64,000 nt of DNA, taken from assembly GCF_002162375.1 (NCBI RefSeq), contig NZ_CP021425.1, positions 3,046,766 to 3,110,765 on the forward strand. The letters run 5' to 3'. The stretch is from Oleiphilus messinensis (GTDB taxonomy: Bacteria; Pseudomonadota; Gammaproteobacteria; Pseudomonadales; Oleiphilaceae). Below the pieces are notes generated by a model that was not told the origin of the DNA, ran no database searches, and saw only the letters and a list, made by a program, of their open reading frames with translations. This document shows, piece by piece, positions 7,281 through 15,192 of this stretch (position 1 is the first letter of the stretch; each line of letters starts with the position of its first letter). The translations under genes and the position numbers were made by a program.

Positions 7281-8930
7281 ATGACCACACGTAGTAAAAC
7301 TCCGAATACCAAAGCCACGACGACCAAGCCGGCTCGTCGTGCAAGTACAGCAGCGTCAAAAGCAAATATTTTAAAAACAAATGTTTCAAATACAAAGGTT
7401 TCAAAATCAAACGCATCAAAGACACCCCGTAAAAATACGGCCAATGTGATTGGCATTGAATCAAGATCCAAACCCAAGCTGGCATCGGTTGTTATCATCG
7501 GCGCAGGCTTCGCCGGGATCGGTATGGCAATTCGATTGCAACAGTCAGGCATTAAGGATTTCATCATTCTTGAACGGGGTAGTGAGGTAGGTGGTACCTG
7601 GCGGGACAATCAATATCCTGGTGCGGCATGTGATATTCCATCTAATTTGTATTCCTATTCCTTTGCACAAAACCCGAATTGGTCTAAAAGCTTTTCAGGT
7701 AGCCGGGAAATACTGGACTACATCAAAAACCTGGTAAAGGAGCACAACCTCGAGAGCTACATTCGTTTTAATTGTAATGTGGTTGATACGGAGTTTCACG
7801 AGGAAGGTGGCATCTGGAATGTCACCTGCGAAAATGGTAATCATTACTGTGGACGTGCGATGGTGATGGCTCAAGGGCCTTTGTCTAATGCCAGCTTGCC
7901 AAACATCGAAGGGGTAGAGGATTTTGAAGGCCACAAAATTCACAGTGCGCGCTGGGATCACAATTACGATTTCAAAGGTAAAAAAGTCGCGGTGATTGGT
8001 ACGGGTGCGAGCGCAGTGCAAATCATACCGGAACTGATTAAAGAGGCGGAACATGTAAAAGTATTTCAACGTACCGCTGCCTGGGTCATGCCACGGCCAG
8101 ATTTTAATGTCCCGAACTGGAACAAGGCTCTTTTCTCGAAAATTCCGGCAACACAGCGTGCCGTCCGAAATGCCCTTTATCTAGGTCACGAAGCGATGGC
8201 ATTAGCGGTAATTTGGAACTCCCCTCTGACCCGCGTTGCGGAGAAGATTGGTGCCGCGCACCTGAAAAATCAAGTAAAAGACAAGTGGTTACGGCGTCAG
8301 TTGACCCCCAACTACAAGATCGGCTGCAAGCGGGTGCTGGTTTCCAATGATTACTACCCGGCATTGCAACAAGAAAACTGTAAACTGATTACCTGGCCCA
8401 TCAACAAAATCAGTGCAAGTGGCATCAAAACCGTTGAGGGTATCGAACATCAGGTGGATTGTATCGTATTTGCGACCGGTTTTGATGTTTGCAAATCAGG
8501 TACGCCATTTCCAGTTCGAGGCCTTGAAGGCGTGGAGTTGTCTGAGCGCTGGGCGCGTGGAGCTAAAGCCTATAAAAGTATAAGCGTAACAGGGTACCCC
8601 AATCTCTTTATGATTTTTGGGCCTAATTCAGGCCCGGGGCACAACTCGGCACTGGTCTATATGGAATCCCAGTTGGACTACGCGGTTAAAGGTATCAGCA
8701 AAATATTGAGCGAGAATCTCAAGCTGATGGATGTTCGTTCAGATAAGCAACGCCGGTTCAATGCGGATATTCAACGTCGCTTGGCGAAGACGAACTGGAA
8801 CTCCGGGTGCAAGAGCTGGTATCTCACGGAAGATGGCTTTAATGCTACCATGTACCCCGGATTTGCAAGCCAATTCAAAGCACAGATGGAAAAATTCAAG
8901 AGTACAGATTATCGAATTGTAAAAGCTTGA
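7281..8930 (+). CDS. Baeyer-Villiger-type flavin monooxygenase with low-complexity N-terminal tail
   Basis: A 549-residue FAD/NADPH monooxygenase predicted to insert oxygen into ketones or oxidise heteroatoms. The first Rossmann motif GAGFAG is at about 74-79, the Baeyer-Villiger fingerprint FEGHKIHSARWD at about 215-226 (FxGxxxHxxxW[P/D]), and the second nucleotide motif GTGASA follows. The C-terminal ATG-type motif (FATGFD) and GPNSGPG are also present. Unusually, about 65 residues precede the first Rossmann strand, almost all Lys, Thr, Ser, Asn and Ala in loose repeats (SKANILKTNVSNTKVSKSNA). That is far longer than the few residues normal in the family. The ATG at 7281 is chosen over a TTG at 7260 that overlaps the upstream stop. 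It is cotranscribed with the ferritin-like gene. Confidence 0.88.
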   Translation: MTTRSKTPNTKATTTKPARRASTAASKANILKTNVSNTKVSKSNASKTPRKNTANVIGIESRSKPKLASVVIIGAGFAGIGMAIRLQQSGIKDFIILERGSEVGGTWRDNQYPGAACDIPSNLYSYSFAQNPNWSKSFSGSREILDYIKNLVKEHNLESYIRFNCNVVDTEFHEEGGIWNVTCENGNHYCGRAMVMAQGPLSNASLPNIEGVEDFEGHKIHSARWDHNYDFKGKKVAVIGTGASAVQIIPELIKEAEHVKVFQRTAAWVMPRPDFNVPNWNKALFSKIPATQRAVRNALYLGHEAMALAVIWNSPLTRVAEKIGAAHLKNQVKDKWLRRQLTPNYKIGCKRVLVSNDYYPALQQENCKLITWPINKISASGIKTVEGIEHQVDCIVFATGFDVCKSGTPFPVRGLEGVELSERWARGAKAYKSISVTGYPNLFMIFGPNSGPGHNSALVYMESQLDYAVKGISKILSENLKLMDVRSDKQRRFNADIQRRLAKTNWNSGCKSWYLTEDGFNATMYPGFASQFKAQMEKFKSTDYRIVKA

Positions 8931-8978
8931 ACCGCTTCCCTCTGAATGCTCTAGAATGGTTAGAGAGGAGGGGGGAGA

Positions 8979-10085
8979 ATGACTAGTTTAGCCAAATTAC
9001 TTGTCCTGGTTTCATTATTTTCACAATTTGCTTGCAGTGAAAATGATGAAACCGTTGATCTGTATGCACTGCTGCAAGTGGAAGTTTTGACCACTGAACT
9101 CAGCAGTCCCTGGGGGATGGTTCAACTTCCTGACGGTGCACTGCTCATCACAGAAAAAACCGGTTCTGCTCGTTTGTGGTCCCGCGGCAGACTTTCCCAT
9201 CCGATTTCGAGAACGCCCGAGGCTTATGTCGCAGGTCAAGGGGGGTTGCTAGACGTCGTATTACACCCTGAATACGAGAAAAATGGCTGGATTTACCTTT
9301 CCTATGCTTACGGTGATCGGCGGAAAAATGCGACCCGTCTGGTTCGCACCCGCCTTTCAGGCTTGCAATTCTCAACACCCGAGGTTCTGTTTACCGCAAC
9401 CCGTAAAAATACTGCTGCCCATTTTGGCGGCAGGATGACATTCCTCCCGGATCGAACTCTATTGTTAACCGTCGGTGATGGTTATAGTTTTAAGGACCAG
9501 GCTCAGGAACTATCCAGTACACTGGGAAAAATAATAAGGCTGAATGGTGATGGCAGCATACCTGATGATAATCCATTTGTTGCTCTGGAAAGTGCCAAGC
9601 CAGAAATATATAGCTTGGGACATCGTAATCCCCAGGGAATCTATTTTGACCCGGAACGGAAAGTGGTGTTTTCAAATGAACATGGACCCAAAGGAGGGGA
9701 TGAGATTAACATCATCGAATCCGGGAAAAATTACGGCTGGCCAAAAATCACTTATGGTGTCGATTATTCCGGGGAAGTGATCACACCCCACAGTGCCTTA
9801 CCAGGCTTGGAGCAACCGTTGGTCGACTGGACACCCTCCATTGCCCCCTCATCTATCATCGTATACTACGGACAACAGTTTCCGGAGTTTCGCGGACATT
9901 TACTCAGCACAACGCTCAAGTATCGCGAATTGCGACTCACACAATTGTCTGGAACTAAAGTAGTAAATGAAGTGTCTTTACTAACGGAATGGAATGAACG
10001 CTTTCGCGACCTTCTTGTGGGCTCTGAAGGTGAAATTTATTTGCTTACGGACAGTGGCAAATTGATGAAAGTAACCCGACGTTAA
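8979..10085 (+). CDS. PQQ-dependent sugar dehydrogenase family protein (GSDH/YliI-like)
   Basis: A 368-residue exported protein with a hydrophobic N-terminus ending FACSEN; the Cys could be lipid-modified but the lipobox (QFAC) is poor. The rest is a six-bladed beta-propeller of the glucose/sorbosone dehydrogenase family (PF07995): SSPWGMVQLPDGALLITEK, AHFGGRMTFLPDRTLLLTVG with the conserved catalytic-type His, RNPQGI, EHGPKGGDEIN, and NYGWP. The family oxidises aldose sugars using PQQ in the periplasm. It follows the monooxygenase by 48 bases with an AGAGAGGAGGGGGG-rich ribosome binding region (about 8960-8976) and ends at a bidirectional terminator. Shared transcription with the upstream operon is possible but no metabolic link is evident. 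Confidence 0.88.
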   Translation: MTSLAKLLVLVSLFSQFACSENDETVDLYALLQVEVLTTELSSPWGMVQLPDGALLITEKTGSARLWSRGRLSHPISRTPEAYVAGQGGLLDVVLHPEYEKNGWIYLSYAYGDRRKNATRLVRTRLSGLQFSTPEVLFTATRKNTAAHFGGRMTFLPDRTLLLTVGDGYSFKDQAQELSSTLGKIIRLNGDGSIPDDNPFVALESAKPEIYSLGHRNPQGIYFDPERKVVFSNEHGPKGGDEINIIESGKNYGWPKITYGVDYSGEVITPHSALPGLEQPLVDWTPSIAPSSIIVYYGQQFPEFRGHLLSTTLKYRELRLTQLSGTKVVNEVSLLTEWNERFRDLLVGSEGEIYLLTDSGKLMKVTRR

Positions 10086-10111
10086 ATTATGTCAGAGGTG
10101 TAAAAAACAAA

Positions 10112-10143
10112 AATGGCGCTTTAAGCGCGCCATTGTAGTTTTA
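10112..10143. terminator. Bidirectional terminator between the sugar dehydrogenase and DUF962 genes
   Basis: Stem aatggcgc (10112-10119) / gcgccatt (10127-10134), followed by a T-rich stretch on the plus strand and by ttgtttttt on the minus strand. The two flanking genes converge on it. Confidence 0.75.
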
Positions 10144-10190
10144 TCGTTAACAGTATTGTTATTCTTACGAGTAGTCTTTATATCAAGACT

Positions 10191-10505
10191 TCAAGGATTG
10201 AACTTTTCTTTTCGAGTCCAAAGATCTTTGTACATGACCCAATCACCCATAAAGCTGTATAACGGGTATTTAAAGGTTGCAGGGCGATTGTTTTCGAAAA
10301 AGAAGTGGCCGACCCAGGCGGGACCGTAGCCGAGTAGTAACAATACCCAGATATAAGCCCAGGCTCCGGTAAATATGATAAAAACCAGTGCCATCAAAAC
10401 GAGTGTGGAACCAATGAAATGTAACAGGCGGCAAGTGGCATTGGTGTGTTCCGATAGGTAGAAAGGATAAAACTCTCGAAACGACTGGTATGCTTTCTCA
10501 CTCAT
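10191..10505 (-). CDS. DUF962/Mpo1-like membrane protein
   Basis: A 104-residue protein with two to three hydrophobic segments. It shows the family pattern (PF06127): FYPFYLSEHTNATCRLLHFIG with conserved His, Asn, Arg and His, and then PAWVGHFFFENNRPATFKYP with the conserved GH-x3-E-x3-PA. Yeast Mpo1 in this family is an Fe2+-dependent dioxygenase of 2-hydroxy fatty acid alpha-oxidation, so a lipid role is possible, but most bacterial members are uncharacterised. It is a stand-alone gene converging on the sugar dehydrogenase. The hallmark residues are all present, so the family call is firm while the function is not. Confidence 0.9.
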   Translation of the reverse strand: MSEKAYQSFREFYPFYLSEHTNATCRLLHFIGSTLVLMALVFIIFTGAWAYIWVLLLLGYGPAWVGHFFFENNRPATFKYPLYSFMGDWVMYKDLWTRKEKFNP

Positions 10506-10597
10506 AGTTCTGTAACCTGTTTACTTATTAGAATAGCCCTTCACCATAACCTTCGTCGGTTAAAAGTTCTGTCGTGTAGCTGACACTAACTTGCTGT

Positions 10598-13096
10598 TTA
10601 AGTATCGGTTTCCGGACAGAGATTTGCTTCAATGCATCGCTTTAGCTGGGATTTGCTTACGGGTTTCTTAAGGTAATCCGACATTCCCGATGCCAGGCAG
10701 CGTTCACGATCACCACTCATCGCATTCGCTGTGACGGCAATAATTGGCGTCCGGTTGTTTTTCCCCGAATGCGCCCGGATGGTTCGGGTGGCTTCAAAAC
10801 CATCGATAATCGGCATCTGGCAGTCCATCAAAATACAGCAGAAAGACAGTTTATTGCACATTTCTATTGCTTCTCCGCCATTGTTTGCCGTTTCCACAGG
10901 ATAGCCCAATTTAATCACGATGGTTTTAAGTAAAAGCTGATTGACCGGGTTATCTTCCACTATCAATACTGGCAATGCAGTTTCTGTTTGTGAATCGGTC
11001 GAATCAACGCCTTCTGTAGGCTTAAGCGCTCGATTATCGTGACTTGCTATAATTTCTGTCCCTTTTTGCCAGGGAATCTGAATTGTAATTTGGGTGCCAT
11101 TGTCGATGTCTGAGTTCTGTCTTGTAACGGAATCATAATGGATAGTTCCTCCCATGGTTTCCACCAATGCCTTACTGAGTGACATGCCAAACCCAAGCCC
11201 CCCGTACTGCCTTGAAAAGCTACTGTCGCCCTGGTTAAAGGGTTTGAAGATATGGGCTTTGATCTTTGGATCAATGCCGACGCCGGTATCGGAAATAACG
11301 AACTTCGTTTCAATCACGGAATCCGCTACGTTGATTTCCCAGGCAAAGGTTACGCTTCCGGTATGGGTGAACTTTACAGCATTATCGAGAATTTGAAGTA
11401 ACACTTCACCCAGCCGTTTTTCATCACCGATCAGGTGTTGATTTAATCGAGCAGGTAGGTGCTGGAAGGTGATATTTTTGCGACGGCAATCCGCTTCAAT
11501 TTTTTCTAGTATTGGGTTTAGTGCCTGATGTAAATTAAAAGGTTCTTGTCTCAGCTGTAGAGTACCCGATTGTACTTCTGAAAATTCCAGCAAACTCTCT
11601 ACCATTTGAGTCATATGCCCTGCACAAGACCTCGCTGCAGTTAAATGTGTTTGATCCTGGCTCTCCGGTCTATCCGCTGTCAGCAATTCCAAAGCGCTTT
11701 GTATGCCGTGCATTGGCGTGCGAAGTTCATGGCTGATGGTAGCCAGAAACTGGTCTTTTACTGTATTACTCTTACGCAGAGCCTCAAGAATCTGATTTAG
11801 GTCGCGGTTTTTCTCTTCCATGGCGAGCTTGGTCGATCGCTCTACTTCCTGCTTTTCGAGCCGCATCCGGTTGATTCGATCCGCCAAGGCGAAGGAAAGG
11901 AAAATAACTTCCAGAGCAGAGCCAAGTTGTGCGGCATGCAGGGTTATGCTGTTAATTGGTAAGACGCCTTTAATACTGAATCCGTAGATCACTGAGCCAA
12001 TGAGCAATACTGCCCATGCCAAAACATAAAACCGGGCCTGGATAACGCCCTTCCGCCAAAGCTTAATACCGGTATAGAGCAATACTGTACACAACAGGAG
12101 AGCTGACCAAATGGCAATATTGATGGCGAGCTGATAGGGGAGGAACTGCCATGCAGCCAGAAATGCCACGGTGTTCATGAAAGCAATGGCAAGCAAAACG
12201 CGATCTAATATCCGGTGATTTTTAGCCGTTTGTAAGAATGCTCGACTAAATAATGCATCTACGACTATCACTGAAAAAGTGAGCAATGGAATCGATTTTT
12301 CATTAAATGTTATCTGATCAGGCCAGAAGTATTGAAAGCTGTAACCCCACAACGTTGCTTGCAATAAAGCAAACAAAACGATACTGCCAACATAATAAAA
12401 GTAACTGATATCGCGAATGGAAAAACCCAGGAATAAATTGTAAAGCGCCATGACAACGGTAATACCAAAGTAAATGCCATAGACTAGGCTCAAATCCTGG
12501 GTTTGTTCGAGTAGATTGTCGGGGTGCCAAAGGTATATCGGTAATTGTATTGAGCTTGTGGAGTGAACAAAAATAAGAAGCTTTAGTGTTTTATCGGGTT
12601 CCAGGGAAACGGGTATTTTATAGGTGGTGCTCGCTATGGGTCTGTTGTTATGGGATTGGCGATCCCCCAGGTGACTCATTAGATCAATGAGAGTTTGCGT
12701 GTCCGCATCATAGGCGCTTAGGTCATACACCCAAAGGTTATCAAGGTGTGGATAAGCTATTTCGAGGAAGGCTTCGAAGCGTTCGTAATGTTCCGACCCG
12801 GCAAGGTTGCGAATGTTGATTTCGGTGTAAAACCAGTAGCGACTTTTTGAAAAACCAAAACTGTGATTTTCAGGCGTAGGTTTGAAATGGTGTTCGATAA
12901 AATCCGGGGTAAAATCTTGCACGGACTTCGGCGTATCCTTATTTTCAAAATACGTGGTTTTCAGTGTGGCTTTTTCGTGGCGTAACTGCACCCAATCTAC
13001 TTTGTTTTCGATAAAACCCGAGGCGAATGCCACATTGGGAGGGACTAGCAAGAGAAAACTGGCGGCTAAACTCAAGAGCACTACATACTGTCGCAT
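10598..13096 (-). CDS. 7TMR-DISM hybrid sensor histidine kinase with receiver domain
   Basis: An 832-residue inner-membrane sensor. Order: signal peptide (1-25, ending VAFA), extracytoplasmic 7TMR-DISMED2 domain (about 30-185), seven transmembrane helices (about 195-400), a short coiled coil, HisKA with the phospho-His in ATISHELRTPMHG (about residue 455), HATPase with DTGVGIDPKIKAHIF and GGLGFGMSLSKALV, then a C-terminal receiver with the phospho-Asp in ILMDCQMP (about 757). Such kinases often sense carbohydrates or related ligands through the DISM domain. No partner response regulator or HPt is adjacent; it lies downstream of the HupE/UreJ-like gene but is separated from it by a terminator. 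Confidence 0.95.
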   Translation of the reverse strand: MRQYVVLLSLAASFLLLVPPNVAFASGFIENKVDWVQLRHEKATLKTTYFENKDTPKSVQDFTPDFIEHHFKPTPENHSFGFSKSRYWFYTEINIRNLAGSEHYERFEAFLEIAYPHLDNLWVYDLSAYDADTQTLIDLMSHLGDRQSHNNRPIASTTYKIPVSLEPDKTLKLLIFVHSTSSIQLPIYLWHPDNLLEQTQDLSLVYGIYFGITVVMALYNLFLGFSIRDISYFYYVGSIVLFALLQATLWGYSFQYFWPDQITFNEKSIPLLTFSVIVVDALFSRAFLQTAKNHRILDRVLLAIAFMNTVAFLAAWQFLPYQLAINIAIWSALLLCTVLLYTGIKLWRKGVIQARFYVLAWAVLLIGSVIYGFSIKGVLPINSITLHAAQLGSALEVIFLSFALADRINRMRLEKQEVERSTKLAMEEKNRDLNQILEALRKSNTVKDQFLATISHELRTPMHGIQSALELLTADRPESQDQTHLTAARSCAGHMTQMVESLLEFSEVQSGTLQLRQEPFNLHQALNPILEKIEADCRRKNITFQHLPARLNQHLIGDEKRLGEVLLQILDNAVKFTHTGSVTFAWEINVADSVIETKFVISDTGVGIDPKIKAHIFKPFNQGDSSFSRQYGGLGFGMSLSKALVETMGGTIHYDSVTRQNSDIDNGTQITIQIPWQKGTEIIASHDNRALKPTEGVDSTDSQTETALPVLIVEDNPVNQLLLKTIVIKLGYPVETANNGGEAIEMCNKLSFCCILMDCQMPIIDGFEATRTIRAHSGKNNRTPIIAVTANAMSGDRERCLASGMSDYLKKPVSKSQLKRCIEANLCPETDT

Positions 13097-13167
13097 AGTG
13101 TTCCTCTATATGGAGTCAATGCGTCTTTAAATCATAAGAGAAGAGAACCATGTCCTGGAGGAGTGCA

Positions 13168-13194
13168 CAAAAAAGGGAACCATGGGTTCCCTTT
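13168..13194 (-). terminator. Terminator after the HupE/UreJ-like gene
   Basis: Perfect stem aaagggaacc / ggttcccttt around atg, followed on the minus strand by TTTTTT. It lies between the HupE/UreJ-like stop and the histidine kinase start, so it separates the two transcription units or attenuates the second. Confidence 0.8.
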
Positions 13195-13242
13195 AAGAAT
13201 AGAAGACAATTTACATCTTCGAAAGTTGAGTGTTTCAGGTCG

Positions 13243-14445
13243 TTACATGAACGTCCTTTGCCATAACCAGAAGCCACCCAATACCGCGATATTAGCAGAA
13301 AAGAAACCCGCCACAATTTGGCCGCGTTGCCACTTGAATACCATTCGAATCGGGATGATCATCAGCGCGACCAGACTGAGTTGCCCAAGCTCCACGCCCA
13401 GGTTGAAGTAAAACAACCGCTCCATGGCCGGGAAACCGTTACCCAATTCAATCAGCAAATAACTGAAACCTACGCCATGAATCAAGCCGAATACCGGGAT
13501 AAGGATATGTCTAAGGCGAATGATGGGCTTGCCATATTTGAGTGCCAGGATGTTCTCAATGCCGATGGCCAGCACGGTCAGCGCGATCAAAGGTTCGGTA
13601 ATCGATGGTGGCAGTATGAGTACTTTATAATAGGATAGCGCCAGTGTAATGGAGTGGGCTATGGTAAACATACTGATCCACAGCAGCAAATGACGCCAGA
13701 CGACGGGAACCAGCAGCAGCGCAAAGACAAATACGACGTGATCAATTCCTGTCCAGATATGCTCCATGCCCAACCAGATAAAATCCGTTCCGGATGACTG
13801 TAATTCAGAACCAAAATCAGCGTTAGAGCTTTGTGGTTGAAGTGGGGTTGTTGCTAGGGGCTGAGCTGCTTGATTCTCATTGAAATTGCTGTCCAGGGAG
13901 ATTTTTTGATTTGGGTCGGCCAAGGTAAATTCTGCGCCGAGTGATTTATTCCAATCTTTAAGAATCTTCTCAACGAAGAGCATTAACACCGGCTGTTCTG
14001 CATCGAGCCTGATTTGCATTTGCTCTCCAGCCATAAACACCTGGGTGTAATTACGGTGGTCCGGCCAGTATGGGTGAAACAATTTGTAGCCAATTTCAAG
14101 CTGTTTCATGTCGTTTGGGCAATCATAGGTTAAATGATATTGGTAAGCCTGAATTTTATCCAGCACCCGAGAGCTGTGTTCGGAAACTGTACAAAGTGCT
14201 CCTTGATCCAGAACTCGCCATCCTGATTTGATTGCATCAATATAATATTCAGGCGGCTCTGGTGTGACTAAAGCCTCTGAAGTTTGAGTGGAGTTTACTT
14301 CGAGTTCAAGCAGGTTATCACTGGGCACGGTGTAAATAATTTTAACACCCGGTTCTGCAATTTGGATTGATGTATCTGTAAATCCACTGACGTGGGCTAA
14401 CGCGGTTTTAGTGAAGAAAAGTAGGAATAGCAGGATGAGTCTCAT
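13243..14445 (-). CDS. HupE/UreJ family membrane protein
   Basis: A 400-residue protein with a signal peptide (1-17, ending ALA), an extracytoplasmic domain of about 190 residues, a Gln/Asn/Ser-rich linker (about 195-215), and six or seven C-terminal membrane helices. The membrane part carries the HupE/UreJ_2 motifs: GMEHIWTGIDHVVFVFALLL, FTIAHSITLALS, and LIHGVGFSYLLIELG, with conserved membrane His and Asp residues. Shorter HupE/UreJ proteins are linked to nickel uptake; this longer form with a periplasmic domain is widespread in marine bacteria and its cargo is unproven. It is followed by a strong terminator and then by a sensor kinase gene on the same strand. Confidence 0.88.
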   Translation of the reverse strand: MRLILLFLLFFTKTALAHVSGFTDTSIQIAEPGVKIIYTVPSDNLLELEVNSTQTSEALVTPEPPEYYIDAIKSGWRVLDQGALCTVSEHSSRVLDKIQAYQYHLTYDCPNDMKQLEIGYKLFHPYWPDHRNYTQVFMAGEQMQIRLDAEQPVLMLFVEKILKDWNKSLGAEFTLADPNQKISLDSNFNENQAAQPLATTPLQPQSSNADFGSELQSSGTDFIWLGMEHIWTGIDHVVFVFALLLVPVVWRHLLLWISMFTIAHSITLALSYYKVLILPPSITEPLIALTVLAIGIENILALKYGKPIIRLRHILIPVFGLIHGVGFSYLLIELGNGFPAMERLFYFNLGVELGQLSLVALMIIPIRMVFKWQRGQIVAGFFSANIAVLGGFWLWQRTFM

Positions 14446-14476
14446 GGTTTGGATCTTTGATTTAGCAATTTAGATA

Positions 14477-14507
14477 CCCACCATGTGACATTGGCGTACA
14501 TGGTGGG
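14477..14507. terminator. 10-bp hairpin after the first PEP-CTERM gene
   Basis: Stem cccaccatgt / acatggtggg with an 11-base loop, 22 bases beyond the PEP-CTERM stop codon. No T-run follows on the minus strand, so it may be an mRNA-stabilising hairpin or a weak terminator. Confidence 0.45.
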
Positions 14508-14528
14508 AGGTAAGTAGAGCAATTCGGA

Positions 14529-15113
14529 TTAAACAGCGCTTTTTCTAAAGCCCCGAGCGCCCATAATGCCCAGAGCCAAAGCAAAGAGTGCAACCACGGG
14601 TGGTTCTGGAACTTGACTGACATTAATTGATGTTGATGCATTGATATCCAGTACATCATTGAAAATGTAGAACAAACCTTGGTTTGCAGAATTGGCAGAA
14701 TCAGAGAATACGTTAAGGAACAAATCACCGGCGCCGATTACTTCGAAGTAGAGCGTGGTTAAGAGAAACTCTGACTGGCCATTATCATCTATGCCAAAGT
14801 TAGAATCCGAACCGACTACCATCGTATCGTTGAATGCGTCCGAGTAATCGTCCCAAGCGCTGCCCATGGTTTTATGGGTAAATTGGAGACCTGTCTGATC
14901 ATAATCGAAATCAAATCCGAAGCCCAAGAACGAATCACCAGCGTATGCGCCGGTAAAGGGGTCTTCCAATACAATATCAATTGAGATTGTGTCGCCAATG
15001 GCTACATCCGTGGAAAAGGGATTGAGTGAGATATGTCCTGCTTGAGCGAGATTTGCGCCACAAAAAGCCAAAATTAAGAGCATTTTGCTTAAGGTTTTGT
15101 TAACCGTGTTCAT
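14529..15113 (-). CDS. PEP-CTERM protein with cohesin-like domain
   Basis: A 194-residue secreted protein: signal peptide 1-25 (ending AQA), a single beta-sandwich at about 26-165, then a PEP-CTERM sorting signal from about 167: VPEPP, a hydrophobic helix (VVALFALALGIMGARG) and a basic end (FRKSAV). Exosortase recognises this signal, cleaves it and routes the protein to the surface. The sandwich follows the cohesin pattern: VAIGDTISIDIVLED, GFGFDFDYDQTGLQF and LLTTLYFEVIGAGDLFLNV. It is the second gene after a secreted metallophosphoesterase whose C-terminus looks like a dockerin, so the two may bind each other. PEP-CTERM is certain; cohesin-like is pattern-based and could instead be a related sandwich fold. 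Confidence 0.85.
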   Translation of the reverse strand: MNTVNKTLSKMLLILAFCGANLAQAGHISLNPFSTDVAIGDTISIDIVLEDPFTGAYAGDSFLGFGFDFDYDQTGLQFTHKTMGSAWDDYSDAFNDTMVVGSDSNFGIDDNGQSEFLLTTLYFEVIGAGDLFLNVFSDSANSANQGLFYIFNDVLDINASTSINVSQVPEPPVVALFALALGIMGARGFRKSAV

Positions 15114-15147
15114 GAGATATCACCTTTTTACTGCATCGTGAATACGC

Positions 15148-15165
15148 CTCCGGCGAGCGCCGGAG
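15148..15165. repeat. GC-rich hairpin between metallophosphoesterase and PEP-CTERM genes
   Basis: Stem ctccggc / gccggag with loop gagc, in the 79-base gap of a same-strand gene pair. There is no T-run, so it may tune the ratio of the two products by processing or partial termination. Confidence 0.45.
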
Positions 15166-15192
15166 ACGAACTGTTTATGTGTTAACTGGGAA

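Noticed and set aside
9000-9050. Lipobox at the start of the sugar dehydrogenase
   Set aside because: The residues before Cys are QFA; this is a poor match to L-[AS]-[GA]-C, so lipidation is not claimed.
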